The notes: generated by a model from the sequence alone, not told the origin. Shown: positions 21,780 through 35,279, numbered from the stretch's first letter. The stretch is DNA of 64,000 bases from Mytilus californianus (GCF_021869535.1 NW_026262734.1:74772339-74836338); one strand, 5' to 3'. Numbers and translations are program-made.

Positions 21780-23940
21780 TAAATCAAAAAATAACTTTCT
21801 TTTCGCTGGGTAATTTTACCTAAAAATTCTTAAATAGTAAAATAATACTATTTATCTAAAACTGACCACTTTCCTTTTTTTTTTATTTTACATAGCTACA
21901 ATGTTTTCTTTAAAAACTGTAAATATGTTGCATATACATTATTTTATTTGTAAATTTACATTCTTATTAGGTAGTTCACATCATAAAAAGAAATAAGCAA
22001 ATAAAATACAACAGTGCATGCAAGTGAACACGACAGTCATTAATTACAACCTTGTAAACCAGGAATTAGATGTAAATTAGTAGTTAATAAGATTCAGCTG
22101 TTAATTTATGTAAAACAATGCATGGAATGTACACCAGGAAGATACGGAATACTTTACTCAATAACAACATAAAATAAACAAATAAAGATACAAACGAATT
22201 ACTATTTATATAAAAGTAAATCTATAAGAAAGCTATATGGTTAAAATTGAAAAATGGAATAATAATAAAAAAGAAATAACAGGGAGAAAACATAATTTGT
22301 AAAATGAAATTTTTTTTAATATGTAATAATTCAAAGATAAAATTTTGATTTATTAAATGACATAGTTCTTTGTTACAGAAAGGTTTTATGGTGTACAAAG
22401 TGATTCCAAATTTTCAGCATTTCCTGTTACGCACATACAGTAGTATCTCCGTTAGTCTCTTTAAGGCCCTGCAAGCTTATAACGTTCTAAGTAAAGTCAT
22501 TTCCGTTGATAACGTCACGATGACATAACGCACCGGTTCCATCACAAGAGTGTTTATATATTTGAAATAAAGAAAAACAACAAACAAGCACAAATGTAAA
22601 AAGGTAAACGCTACCATCCTTCGTGGGACTTATCGAGACGTTGCATGTGTATTAAATTTCCGAGCCGTTACATTAACGAACTATTACACTGTTTATGTGT
22701 ATCTTATCAAATAACGCTGTTCGGGACTGGTTAGCCATTCCGCTAAGTGCAAAAATTTGCATCTTAATGTTTGTAGAAACAGAAAAATGGACTAACTTGG
22801 TGTTGACTCAAAATTTCCTTCAATGAAATCTGGTGCATTAAAAATTCCCTTGAGGAAATTTGAAAAAAAAACATTTTCCTAAAAGGAAATTTCTTGTACA
22901 TCACGTTTTCCCTAAGGAATTTTACAGTATTAAATTTATCCTTAGCAAATTTAAAGAACTAAAAAACATTTGAAGAAATTAACAGGAATTCTATCCATCT
23001 ATTAAAGATTTTAAATTATTTTAAAGAAAATTTACAGAATCAAATTTCCTCTATGGAAATTTCTTCTGGGAAAATTAATATGTGTATAATTCCAACATGA
23101 AAATAATTATAAAAACTATTGTTTCTTTTGAATTATATAATAACATCAAAATTTCTATTATGTGCTAGATTGCTACATAAAGATTAGTTAAAAAATATTT
23201 TTTCAAAATAAGTTTGTTATAATTAACATTAACCAAGCCGTTTATATTCAATTTAAGACTGGAAACTTGCCATTGATAATTTTTCTATCAATTTTCTATC
23301 TGAAACCATTCCATTAATACGTTTTTTATCTGAAAATAATGTAATCGTAAATCTTCGTCATTCAATCTTTATTCTCCTTTGTTCCGTTTACAATGAGTAT
23401 TTTTTTCTGTAAATAAATAAAACAATATAAAGATAAAACAAATATTCGTATATCAAATCTGCATATCTTTGATTTTGTACCATAAACCTTATTTGATAAA
23501 GTTATATTTGTTGTCAAGAGAAATCAAGTGATCGACAAGAGCATGAAATGCTCATCTTATAAAACTATGTCGTTTTTTATATTTGTTTTTTATCTTTTTT
23601 GCAATCAGTTAAATTTTCATTTTTGGAATTATGATTTAGGGGCATTTTTTAATTTCTTTTATTGTAAATAAGTTTCACAGTTTACAATTTCTATTCATCT
23701 ATTAAAGCTTTGAGGTAATTGGCAAGCATACAAAATTAGAAAAATTAAATCTTGATTTTAGGGCAATATCTCCTTACTGAGTCAACCAATGGTTTCGGTT
23801 TTTGGCATTTTTGTAAATCTTCTATGGCTGATATTTTTTTATGCTTAGAGTTTTTACCTATAATTTATTATAGTTTACCCTTGTGTTCTTTTACTAGCTA
23901 TGACAACCATGTTTTTTATTACCGTAATTTAATAAAGACA
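21780..23940. other. No gene seen; palindromic AAATTTCC block at 22800-23090
   Basis: Mostly AT-rich. Between about 22800 and 23090, short complements of the type tttcct..aggaaa or aaattcc..ggaaattt occur roughly ten times. No splice-supported exon. Confidence 0.4.
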
Positions 23941-24127
23941 CAAACTAAATACTAGACACCTTCGATAAACAGGCCCCAAGTGTTAGCAATAGCTTGCACA
24001 TTGCCCGTTGTGCCAGGTAAGCTAAAAGTACTTATTTTTTTATTTTTCCCTTGAAGATTCTATAGATAACTGGTTTTTTTTTCGAAAGATGTAACAAAGG
24101 ACCTTACAAAGAAGTTCTATAACTAGG

Positions 24128-26128
24128 ATTCCGTGGTCTGTTTATCGAAAGTGTCATAGGTTCTGTCCGAAAACATATCTTTGGACCTGATTTAGGATGG
24201 ACTTGGATGACGTAACCCCTATCCTAAGTTAATAGCAAAATAAAAAAAAGAACCTACATATTAAGATGAAACGCATAACAATTAACCAGTGAATATAATA
24301 ATGATATTTAGATAATGATAAAATAATAAAAACTATTAATAGTATTATTATTATAATTATTAGAAAAAAAACTTATATAATGATTGTACATTTAAACTTT
24401 TACGAAACAACACTAAACAATACTTTCTATAATTAAAAAAAAAATTACTAACTTAAGTGTAAATATTTACAACGGTAAAAGAAATGAACTATTTTTATGT
24501 AAGTAGATTTCAAAGTCTCACAGATTCATATTCGTGCATCTTTGGTATAAATACAGTGGGGTTAAACTATTTTAGTACTAAAAAAAACGAGTGAATATGA
24601 TCAAAAGGAGGAATCACAACTTTACAGATGCCGAACAACAGGGGAATGTTTATCGAAGCACTCTTAGGACTAGGACATGTCATAAGTTTAGGACACCTAT
24701 TTACGTATCTTAAGATGGTCTTAGGATGGTCCTCACTTTAGGTTATATTACTATATTAATCCACTATTTGGATGACATTGATATTATATGCAAGTATAGA
24801 TTATCACGTCCGTTACACAGGCGCTTTGGGGAGAATTGATTCCCTTTTTTTTAAATACTTTTTTTAAAGGATTTCAGTTTTCAGTTAGAAAATATTCTTT
24901 GATATTTTAATATATTTTTACTAATTTAATGTGTTCTTGCTCTTATCCAAAAGATATTACAATAAGAGTAGCATATATACGATGCCCCTCCACGTGGAAA
25001 ATAAGAATAGAGGGCATCATAGTATACGAATCACATTAAACAAATGAAAATGGATTAAAATATTAAAGAATATTTACTTTAAAAAAGTTAAAACACAAAA
25101 AAATATTCAGAAAAAGGGGGTCCATTCCCTAAGCGCCTGCATGTGATCTGTAATGAAATAATTTATGTATGCTCCGTATTTATATGAAAGATACACTAGA
25201 TTTGACCTTGAACTCTGTAGGTTACACTTTGTAAATACAGCTGTTTCTCAAACCACGCCTCTTTTGGGGAGATGTGTAATATTCATAGATATTTCATTTT
25301 GTTTACGTACTGGTTCCCAGATATGATCTCTATGATTCATCTCATAGAGACATAACTTGTAAATGTTACAAGTATAAAAACATATGGTTACGGTGAAAAT
25401 TGAATTCTGAAATAGGCCCAAAGTGAAGATAGGGGTAGTACAGAATGTTAGTATAAGTTTAAACTCTAACAAGTTCGGGGCATATAATGTTGAAAATATG
25501 CCGCACTGCCCTATGTTTTGACCTTTGAATAGAATAGTAGTGCATATTTAATTCCCATTCTAGGATATAATTTTTTACGAAACTTCATAGTAAAAGTGGC
25601 ACAGTTTTAGCCGTAAAGGGAGTTCCTAAGGGAAATTGCATTGTCTATATTTACAGAAATGCAACCTGTTAAGTATAAAACCGTGACACTTCGAATTAAA
25701 CTCCCAAAATTATATAATGATTGTTACCGATTATATTTTATTAGTTGTCACTATTTACAAATTATCAGTTCAATTCTTATATAAAACGTAGTTACATTTT
25801 TTATATTTTTTTTTTCAAAAAGTTTGAATGTACAATTATTAGAAGAATAATGTCTATTATCTTTATAATAATACTAATAATAATTAAAAATGTTGATCTT
25901 ATAATTATTACTGCTGGTGAAATTCAATGCATTTTTAAACATTTTTTATTCTTTAATATCCAATTTTTCTTTCCGCTAACACTAAGGACAGTGGTAATAA
26001 CGTCCTAGCTAAGAAAGCTTCGATGTGCATGCTGAGACATGGTGTAAGTCAATCCTAACATTATCATAATTTGTTCCTAAGATAGGTCTAAGGACAGATC
26101 TTAAGACATCTTAGATAAACAGGCCGAA
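24128..26128. mobile_element. GGCCTGTTTATCGAA-family element(s), degenerate and nested
   Basis: Left end ggtctgtttatcgaaagtgt near 24133; right end ttagataaacaggccgaagg near 26107. A further internal terminus (atgtttatcgaagcactctt, 24645) and lone ends at 23960 and 26280 show several related copies. Confidence 0.45.
24822..25142. repeat. Foldback element of ~320 bp
   Basis: Outer arms caggcgctttggggag... and ...ccctaagcgcctg; middle arms aatattctttgatatttta and attaaaatattaaagaatat; apex gatgcccctccacgtgg...agggcatc. Confidence 0.75.
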
Positions 26129-26320
26129 GGCTGTCCTGAAAGCACAGATCTTTCTGTTCAGTATAATTTTCATGTTTCAAACAATAATGCTAAAAAGAGG
26201 GTTTGAGATACAAAAAATGACTATTTAGGACAAAGATATATCCTAAGATGGTATTAGGACATGTCCTAATCCTAAAAATGCTTCGATAGGCCTCGGAGTT
26301 GAATCATTTGGTATGCAATT

Positions 26321-28222
26321 AGGGCTGTGTTCACACCAAACGTCGCGAACTGTAAACCTGTTTACAATTAGTTTCATGCAATGAACACTGTTTTCACATT
26401 AAATTTGTTCTCCTCTGTACGTCGGTTTAAATCACCTGTACATGAAAATTGTTCACACCAGTAAACAACATGTACACGTAATTTACATGTACATAACATT
26501 TAATTGAATGAAATGTTTTTCTATAAACTTTTGTTAGGCGCATACCAATTCATATTTTTTCTATTTTTCAATTATATTTGTCTTTGAGGGTGTAGGGATG
26601 TAGAATTGTATAAATCAAAAAAAGTATTTTTTGCATGAGGAAAGTGATAAAAATCATTTGGTTCTATTGAAAATGAAGGGCTGGGGTTGACATTTTTTGT
26701 AATAAAAAAATGGCTTTCCCCACGAAGATGAATGTAGAGAAAATCGTTCTATTGATTAAAAAAGGCTAAAACAGCGTAACATTGATTGATTTATTGATTG
26801 TCTGTTGCTTCACATCCAGTGGCAAGCATTCCATGCATGTTCAGCACGAGAACAAATTCACTATAAATACAATAGGTATAGGTCATGTCATAGAGGCCAT
26901 CCGAGATGACTATCGTGGCAATTTGGACTGCCATTGGAAAATGACAGTATATTGGATAGGGACAGTAATTTTATCTTGCAACAGGCCACCTACGGACCCC
27001 TCAAAGACTTTTTGCAAAGGTTCTTAATGTGCAGAGAGTGTGGTACTCTCTCTACACAAGTCATCGGATTTAATGTTTCCATTCTGACCGGACGTGACTG
27101 AGTACTTGTACATCTCGCACAGCCAAACGAACGCCCCACTTTGACAAAGGTTCGGAAGAAGACCTAAGTGACCATATATCTATTTCCTAGACACCCACGG
27201 GGTGATTTTGGAAGTGAACTCTGGAATGGAACTAACTGTAAACAATAATCTTGTCCAAGAGATGATGAACATGGATATTTTCTCCTACAAAATACAGGAC
27301 TTTGCACGATATAGTTGTGTACAAAAAGTGAAATTTATTTTCGCGCTAAATAGATAAGCCGTTCTATCAACTGGTGTAAAATGAATATTCTTTCAGCAAA
27401 CAATCCCCCTCCCACTGAAAATCTAATTTCCACGAAGGCTTTTAAATTTAATCATGTTTTTAAATGAGCCATTTTTTAAGTTTTCGTCATATAAATAGGT
27501 AAATAACTTAATTCATAATATTATCATAATTATTTTTATAATATTCAATATATGTAACTTCTTTAATATTCATCATAAAAGCCACGTTCTTCATACCAGT
27601 ATCTAGTTTTATGCACACTTAACTCACACAAGTTACACATTGACTATCGACTGCGTTTAGTCAAAACCTGTTTGAAACTACATAGATATAAGAAGATGTG
27701 GTATGAGTGCCAATGAGACAACTCTCCATCCAAGTCACAATTTGTAAAAGTAAACCATTATAGGTCAAAGTACGGCCTTCAACACGGAGCCTTGGCTCAC
27801 ACCGAACAGCAAGCTAAAAAGGCCCCAAAAATGACTATTGTAAAACCATTCAAACAGGAAAACCAACGTCTAATCTATATAAAAAACGAGAAACGAGAAA
27901 CACTTATGAACCACATTACCTGACGACAACCACTGAACATCAGGTTCCTGACTTAGGACAGGTGCAAACAAATGCAGCGGGTTTAAACTTTTAATAGGCA
28001 CCAACCTTCACCCTACCTGAAACAATAGTGTAATATCACAATATAGAAAGACACACTATAAAATATCAATTGCAATGGCTTAACTCAATCAAAAGATATA
28101 TGAACAAAAACAAGTGAGCATACACTGTAGACATTGATTTTTATCAATGGGAACGTAATACAGTTTAGTTTAAGTGTTGAGTACACTTACACCGACTTTA
28201 GCTCAATGTTAGCACGGCCTAA
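26321..28222. mobile_element. TIR element T, copy A (~1.9 kb)
   Basis: Left end ggctgtgttcacaccaaacg and right end ...gcacggcc are the diverged TIRs of copy B. The interior matches copy B for over 1 kb, including tggcaag..ttc.atgcatgttcag and gcaacaggccacctacgga. An R1 repeat (27682-28102) sits inside and is absent from B. No intact transposase frame was seen. Confidence 0.65.
27682..28102 (+). repeat. Dispersed repeat R1, long copy
   Basis: Nearly full family sequence from gaagatgtggtatgagtgcc to aactcaatcaaaaga, nested in TIR element copy A. Confidence 0.75.
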
Positions 28223-28229
28223 GTCATGT

Positions 28230-29000
28230 GAATATTTGTTCATCGTCCGTCAGTCAGTGAAATTATAAATAATACACATACACATGACAACATTATACAT
28301 TGGATATTACTAGGTAATGATTAACTCTGTATTTAATGTATATCATATGTTAGTCATTATTTTATTCATTTAAATGTATGATATGAATTAAAAATAAAAT
28401 CATATGTAAAGATTCAATGTGAAGATATCACTTCTCCTTTTACCATTGAAAAAAAGTTGTTGTTGTTTGGTTGCTGTCTCATATGCAATACCCCAAAATT
28501 GTAGCCAAACCACCTTAAACTGTGTGCAAACGGAGTAGACGCAGTAGCAACTCCTTACGGTCTGTTTACGAAATTCATAGACAGGTTTGATCTGGAAGGG
28601 TGCTTTAGAACTTTGAGCCTACTCAAAATTTCCGGGCGACCATTCCGTCCTACAATTAGACGGAGTGGCAACGTTCTTCAGGATGTATTCCTCTGACGTT
28701 TCAGTCTCGTTGAAATTTCGTTCTGGAATTATTTCCAAAACATGTGATACAAATGGAAAATATGAAAAAAAAAAAAAAGAGATTGACGACGAACGGAATT
28801 GTCGTACTTGGGACTTACTATAGACGTGCTACGACGTGTTGCGGTCGGGCGTCAATTGGATGTACAATGTACGTGTATACACAGACCGAGTTCGTTTGTA
28901 GCACGTTCATCCCGTTGACACACAGACCCAACTCGACCGCATTACGTCATTAGTGCGTCTTTATTCTGTCTAAATACGATAAAAAAAACGATAACGAGAC
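28230..29000. other. Unassigned block between TIR elements
   Basis: 28540-28960 is more GC-rich than its surroundings and contains an open frame (28744-28953) starting in a poly-Lys codon run. No recognisable domain; possibly part of an older repeat. Confidence 0.3.
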
Positions 29001-29514
29001 TAAGGCCGTGTTCACACCAAACGTCGCGTACTGTAAATCTGTTTATAATTAGTTTCATGTAATGAACACTGGTTTCACATTAAATGTGTTCTCATCTGTA
29101 TACGGGTTTAATTACCTGAACATGAGAATTGTTAACATCAGTAAACTTCATTTACACGTAGTTTACACGTACATTACATAGACAGAATTGAATTGAAAAT
29201 GTGTCTGTAAACTTTTTTCTCTAATTCTTCGTCAATTTATCCCTTTCTGCACCCATTGTATAAAAAAAATTTAACCAACGTGTGGTTCGTTTGATCTCAG
29301 TTCTTCATTGGTTAAAATCCGATTATGACGTCGAATTTTCTTGCTTTCCTCTGAATTTCCTATTGTGACGGCATGAAAAAAGGCGACCATGCCTGATGAC
29401 GTCACATAGAAAGAACACATCTTTTTTGCAGATCATTCGAAAAGAAGGAATAAATTTGCCTGCGTATTGTTTGAAAATCATTAGAGAAACAGATTCCACC
29501 ACCAAATCTCGTGT

Positions 29515-29627
29515 AATACGATATTTATCCACTCTCGACAGTTAAATTTTAAATATTTAAAACGCTCGGCGAGCCTCGCGTTTCAAATTTGAAAATTTAA
29601 CTGTCTCGAGTGGATAAATATCGTATC
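29515..29627. repeat. Hairpin b, copy 1
   Basis: aatacgatatttatccactc pairs with gagtggataaatatcgta; apex cgctcggcgagcctcgcg. Further copies at 29951-30065 and 38490-38600. Confidence 0.8.
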
Positions 29628-29950
29628 ACACTCGATGCAGTGGTAGAATCTATATTTCTCTAATTCTTCGTCAATTTATCCCTTTCTGCACCCATTGTAT
29701 AAAAAAATTTAATCAACGTGTGGTTCGTTTGATCTCAGTTCTTCATTGGTTAAAATCCGATTATGACGTCGAATTTTCTTGCTTTTCTCTGAATTTCCTA
29801 TTGTGACGGCATGAAAAAAAGCGACCATGCCTGATGACGTCACATAGAAAGAACACATCTTTTTGCAGATCATTCGAAAAGAAGGAATAAATTTGCCTGC
29901 GTATTGTTTGAAAATCATTAGAGAAACAGATTCCACCACCAAATCTCGTG

Positions 29951-30065
29951 TAATACGATATTTATCCACTCTCGACAGTTAAATTTTAAATATTTAAAAC
30001 GCTCGGCGAGCCTCGCGTTTTAAATTTGAAAATTTAACTGTCTCGAGTGGATAAATATCGTATCA
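29951..30065. repeat. Hairpin b, copy 2
   Basis: Same as copy 1 with a few substitutions; arms remain complementary. Confidence 0.8.
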
Positions 30066-31792
30066 CACTCGATGCAGTGGTAGAATCTATATATATCAGT
30101 TAGGCGCAGACCAATTCATTTTTTTTAGATTTTTTTTTTATTTTTTTTTGGGGGGGTGGGGGGTATATATATTGTTTGAAATGTTTTTTAAAGAGAAAAT
30201 ACATTTCTTTCAGGAGGGAAGTGAGGCAAATCGTCCGATTTCATTGAAAATTAAGGGCGGGGGATTCAATACAGAGTTTAAAATGTTATTGAAAAAAAAT
30301 TGTTTATTTTTTATTTAAGTAGGTAAAAAAAAATGAGTTGTCCCACGAAAATGAAATGTCGGTACCTTAAGAACATCGTTTTATTAATTTGAAGAACTTT
30401 AAGAGTTTTTAAGATTTCACGATTACGTAGGCTACAGCTGCGTAAGAATAGGCAAAAAAGATATTGGATTGATTGTTGCTTAACGTCTAATGGCAAATAG
30501 TTCATGCATGTTCAGGACGAGAACATATTCACAGTAAATACAATTGGTAGGTCCTGTAATAAAGGCCGTTTGAGATGAACACTGGGGCTATTTGGACTGC
30601 CATTAGAAAAATGAGAGTATACTGGATAGGGACAGAAATTTTGCCTTGCAACAGGCCACCTACGGACCCCTCAAAGAGTTGTTGCAAAGGTTCTCAACGT
30701 GCAGAGAGCGTGGCACTATCTCTACACGAGACATCGGATTAAATGTTCCCTTACTGATCGGACGTGGCTTAGTGTTTGTACATTCCGAAAACCAAACGGA
30801 CGCCCCACTTTGCCAAGGGTTTTACGGTCGATCGGAAGAAGACCTAAGTGACCATATTTCTATTCTCCAGTCACACATGGTGTGATTTTGAAAATGAATA
30901 GTCTGGACTGGTACTAACTGTAAAAAAAACTTTTCCAAGACATGATGAAAATGAATATTTTGTCCTACACAATGCAAGAATTTGGAAGAAATAGTTGTAT
31001 TCAAAAAGTAAAATAATTTTCGCGCTGAATAAATAAGCTATTAACCGATGTAAAATGAATTAGTCTTTCAGCAAAATGTCCCCTCCCATTGAAAATAAAA
31101 TGGCATACAAAGGCTATTGAATTTAATCACTGAGTTACTTTTGAGTTTTTGTCATATAAATAGGTAAATAACTTAATTCATAATAACATTATAATTATTT
31201 TAATTCAATATATGTAACTTCCTTTAATATTAACAATAAAATCCACAAACTTAATAGCTAGTTTTATGACCACTTAACCCATACAAGGACTACATTGACT
31301 ATCAACTGAATGTAGTCAAAACCTGTTTTAAACTGCATGTAAACATTGATATTTATCAATGGGAACGCAATAGAGTTTAGTTTAAGTGTAGATTACACTT
31401 ACACAAGACCGAGTTCAGCTCAATGTGAACACGGCCTTAGTTCTGAATAAGTTAGCAACACGTTTATACACAGTTCTAAAAGTTTGCAGTAGGTTGAATG
31501 GTTCTTAGTACAATCTACTGGTTTTGAGTACGTCTATTGCTTTTTGATGCAGTTCTTAAAAACGTACACCATGTCTGCAGTACAATCAGACAAGGTATGG
31601 TAAAAGAAAGGTGTCGTTTTCTTATTGGTTCAGCATTTGGTTACTTATATGCACATACACACGGATAACTTTGCAGCTCTGGGGGAACTTGGAGTATCTT
31701 CAATGAACGTCATAGCAGATCTAGTTTGTATATATATAGAGGGGAAATAATATACATACTATATTAACATATGTATTTTCATGCTGTAAGTA

Positions 31793-31979
31793 TTAGATAC
31801 AATATAAAGGTAACAAAGAAACAGGCCGGTAACAACCGTTGCCGGATAGTTTTTCTGCACGAGTAGTCAGGTGAAGGTCCGAGGCGATAGCCGAGGACCT
31901 TGACCTGACTACAAGTGCAGAAAAACTATACGGCAGTTTGTTTCCGGCCTGTTTTTCTGTTACCTTTGTTTTGTATCTG
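31793..31979. repeat. Foldback element with CG-rich apex
   Basis: Arms agatacaa...aaggtaaca..gaaacaggccgg and their inverted copy; inner arms tagtttttctgcac / gtgcagaaaaacta; apex aggtccgaggcgatagccga... is itself palindromic. Confidence 0.8.
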
Positions 31980-31984
31980 ACTTG

Positions 31985-32750
31985 TACGACGTTTCATGAA
32001 AGAAGTGGTACATTTTGCATTTAGAAGAGGTAGCAAAATTAAACATATTGGAAACTTAAATGACCATATACCAGTTAATGTAAGTTACAGTTTAAACAAA
32101 CTATTTTTTTCACTTCCCTTCAGCCGAGAGTTTTTTCTCAAGAAATTTAAGAATCTAATAATTTTGTAAAAAAAAAACCATGTCAAGTAAAAGATGAATG
32201 TCGAACACATTTGCGACTTTTTAAAATGTAACTTCGTAAGTAAGTAATGTATGAAAAAGATTTCAGATGTAAGCAATCTAACATTTTTATTTGGGGAAAA
32301 ACGGAAAAGGGGAGGGGTTAAAATAAATTAAAAATAAACAGGCTTAATTCTTTTTTTGTTGAAAAAATGCAGGATGTGTCATTCCATCCCCCCTTTCCCC
32401 CTTAAAAAAACAATCAAAATCGTGCGTTTGCTCACAAATATATGAATTCAATATATATGAATTCAATATACATGAATTCAATAACAATATAAATGTATCA
32501 AAAGAATAATTTTCCTATTTCATTAGTGAATGAAATGTTATAAAAAATGGATTTTTGTCTTGTTATTAGATATATAAAGGCATATATTTTGGATTTTTTT
32601 TTTTATTTTTCATATTTATAGGTTTTTATATGTCTCTAATAGTGTTGGTCAGGATTAAACACGTGTCACAATATGATCCAATCGCAGCTTACCGTTCAAA
32701 ATTGGTGACATAAATTGAATGATTTTCTTCAAGATTTCACGGCAGCCTAT
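31985..32750. other. No gene seen
   Basis: AT-rich with short direct repeats (atatatgaattcaat x3 near 32440). No supported exon. Confidence 0.4.
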
Positions 32751-32754
32751 TTGA

Positions 32755-33415
32755 ACATGTATTACACGGACACTTTTTATTTATAGGATCAATCGTGCAT
32801 TGGTGAGTTGATAGGATTTTTATCTTTTGATTAGATTTGATTTTTTGTATATATTTCCTGTCTTTTTTATTGAAATATAAACGTCGGTACCAGCATTTCT
32901 TTACTTTCAGCATTGTTCAGAATACTATTCATGTCCATATATTGCAAAAAAAATATACATTTACGGACCGACCATTTACCTTCAAAAGGGGGGTATGTTT
33001 TTTTTTCTGAGTAAGAAAATTATTTAGTTTTTCAAAGCTATCACTCAAATATTTTTTTTTTCGAAATTAGCACTATTATATACGGTATTCGGAAAATCAA
33101 GAATCAAAACATTATTTTGTCATCTGCTTGACCCAATATATTTTTTCTCATAACAATTGGGGATCATATTTTTTAAGGAAAAAAACCATAACCCCCTTTT
33201 TGAAGTTAAATGGCCAATTCCTTAGTGTACTGATACATATACTGGAATTGTTTGAAAAAAATATAGTAATTGATGCCAACGTCATTTTTTTTAATAAAAA
33301 AGACAGGAAATATGTCGGTGAAACAAAAAATTCAAATCTAATTGAAATTTAAAGTGCCCATGAACTCACTGATCATGCACGAGTGATTCTATTCATAAAA
33401 AGTGTCCGTGTAACA
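32755..33415. repeat. Large imperfect foldback (~660 bp)
   Basis: acacggacactttttat at 32765 and its complement at about 33400; attagatttga.ttttttgt and atatttcctgtcttttttatt recur inverted near 33300. Just outside, ctaaaaagtgtccgtgta is repeated in tandem (33395-33455). Confidence 0.65.
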
Positions 33416-33914
33416 ACTAAAAAGTGTCCGTGTATCGTCTAAAAAGTGTCCGTGTAACATCCGTTAATGTACTGTTTTTCTATAGCTCTGCTGGGGGCAA
33501 CGTCGTACAATTCGGTTTATAACATTGAAGACGGAATATCTGACAATTATAAAGCATGTCACCATATACAGTATCATCATTTAAAAAAACACCAGTTATG
33601 AAACTACAAGCACAACAGAAAGATATATAAAAAGCAGTGAACGAGAGAGGACTGGCAGAAACTCGCTGGTTTTTATAGCCGTCAGGCCACGACTTGATGA
33701 TAATTACGTTTTGAACGCACTAGGGACGAGATGAAGACGTAGTCAGAAATAGTACAGTTAAACTGTCTGTGAACGAGGTGATCGAGTTAGGAACTAGTTA
33801 GGAACTAAGTAGAACTAGTTACAAACCGGTTTAAACAGACTGCAAGCTACATTGAACTGTTTGGAAACGATGTCCCGATGAGGTGAACGGCATTTTAACC
33901 GATCTGAACTGGAT

Positions 33915-35270
33915 GAGAATAAGAATAAGAATAAGTATAAGAAGAATAAGAATAAGAATATTTATTGAATCCAATTAAAGGGCCCATTTCCGAGCATATA
34001 CATATATATATAGTATTAATTATACAGTAATTTTTAAGATATATTACATTAAAAATAAATGATTAAATAACTATACTCCATACCAGATGGGGTTTGAAAA
34101 TAAATAGAATAGAATATTAACCCTCTCTGATACATAAAAATAAACAAACTACATCACTACTACATGTATATTTAGTTAGTTACTGGAATGCAAATTTTCT
34201 CTTATTTCAAAACAAGTACTTATAAATCTTGACACTGACATATCAACATTTTCTGACTCACATGACATTAACCAAATAAATTATTCATACTTTGAAATAT
34301 AAGGGAAGTTTTTATATTGAATGCATGCTTCATTAAGAATAAAATTCCGTTCCTTTTCATATGCAGTACATTCCATTAAAAAATGAAACTCGTCTTCAAC
34401 CTGCATATTTTTACACTGCCCACAAAATCTGTTATCTTTATCGATTTTTTTATATCTACCTTTCTCAATAGCTAACTGATGAGCACAGATTCTAAGTTGA
34501 GTTCAGCTTTTTCGATATTGAAATTTATTAACTTGACATAAATATGCTTCCCTTTTGAAGATGTTTTTAAATTTAAAACAAGTACGCAATTTTCCTTTTT
34601 TAACATTTGCATTATCTTCTATAGTATTTTTCCAGTAAATCCTATATCTACTAATCAAAATATTTTTAACCTTTTCAATGTCAAAACTTTCCATATCAAC
34701 ATCAATACATCTTAAAATATATACAATATTAGAATACCAAGATGACTAATTACATTTGTGAGTGTCAATACTTGTGAATAGGGCTTGTTTTAACAAATGA
34801 TCCTTTTCTTAACCATTAATTCTTTGTAAAAATTTAAGAATAGAACAAATGATTTCAATATGCAATGGAGTATGACCTAACTCTCTCATAACAGCTAAAT
34901 TACATGACTTTTTATTTACCCCGAGAATGTATTTGTAGAACTTTAAACTTAAGTTCTCGCAATCAAACTTACTAAATTTTTTTCTCAATTTCAAAGGGGC
35001 TGTTTGTTTGACATTTTGAAAAATTAAAAGTACAAGTTCCCCAAATTTCTGAGCCATATGTTAAAATTGGCTTTATTGTATGGCCAAAGATATGTAAACA
35101 ACTATCAATTTTTGGGATGTTTTCACCAAAAGTACTTTTTAACTTGAAAAAAGCTTTTAATCCCCTTTGATATAAATCATATCTAGCCGTAGAAAAACTT
35201 CCAGAAGCAGAAAAAATAACACCTAGATATTTATAATTTCTAACATTCTCAATTGAATAAGAACAGACTG
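33915..35270 (-). mobile_element. 5'-truncated LINE fragment, RT C-terminal region
   Basis: Minus-strand pieces in several frames: ENVRNYKYLGVIFSASGSF, PILTYGSEIWGTC, LSLKFYKYILGVNKKSCNLAV, and a zinc-knuckle tail RFCGQCKN...EDEFHFLMEC. The 3' tail is an (ATTCTT)n run (+ complement 33915-33960). The flanks may share a short gaataag duplication. Frameshifted and dead. Confidence 0.8.
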
Positions 35271-35279
35271 CAAACGGGA

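Larger units (their letters stand above)
29217..30097. mobile_element. Tandem pair of ~437-bp hairpin-tailed elements inserted in element T
   Basis: Two near-identical units from tctctaattcttcgtcaat to gcagtggtagaatctatat. Each has a full CRE palindrome (tgacgtca) and a terminal hairpin at 29515-29627 or 29951-30065. Copy A of element T has no such sequence at the matching place (aaactttt|gttaggcgca). The identical open frames inside (minus strand, MDKYRITRDLVVES...) come from the repeat. Confidence 0.7.
29001..31440. mobile_element. TIR element T, copy B (~2.4 kb)
   Basis: Ends taaggccgtgttcacaccaa and (inverted) ...gtgaacacggcctta, perfect over at least 16 bp. Relative to copy A it carries an insertion of about 880 bp (29217-30097) made of two tandem units, each ending in a hairpin. 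Confidence 0.7.

Noticed and set aside
29323..29969. Two near-identical 69-86-codon minus frames (MDKYRITRDLVV...)
   Set aside because: Duplicated because the underlying 437-bp repeat is duplicated; the frame crosses the hairpin and shifts between copies.
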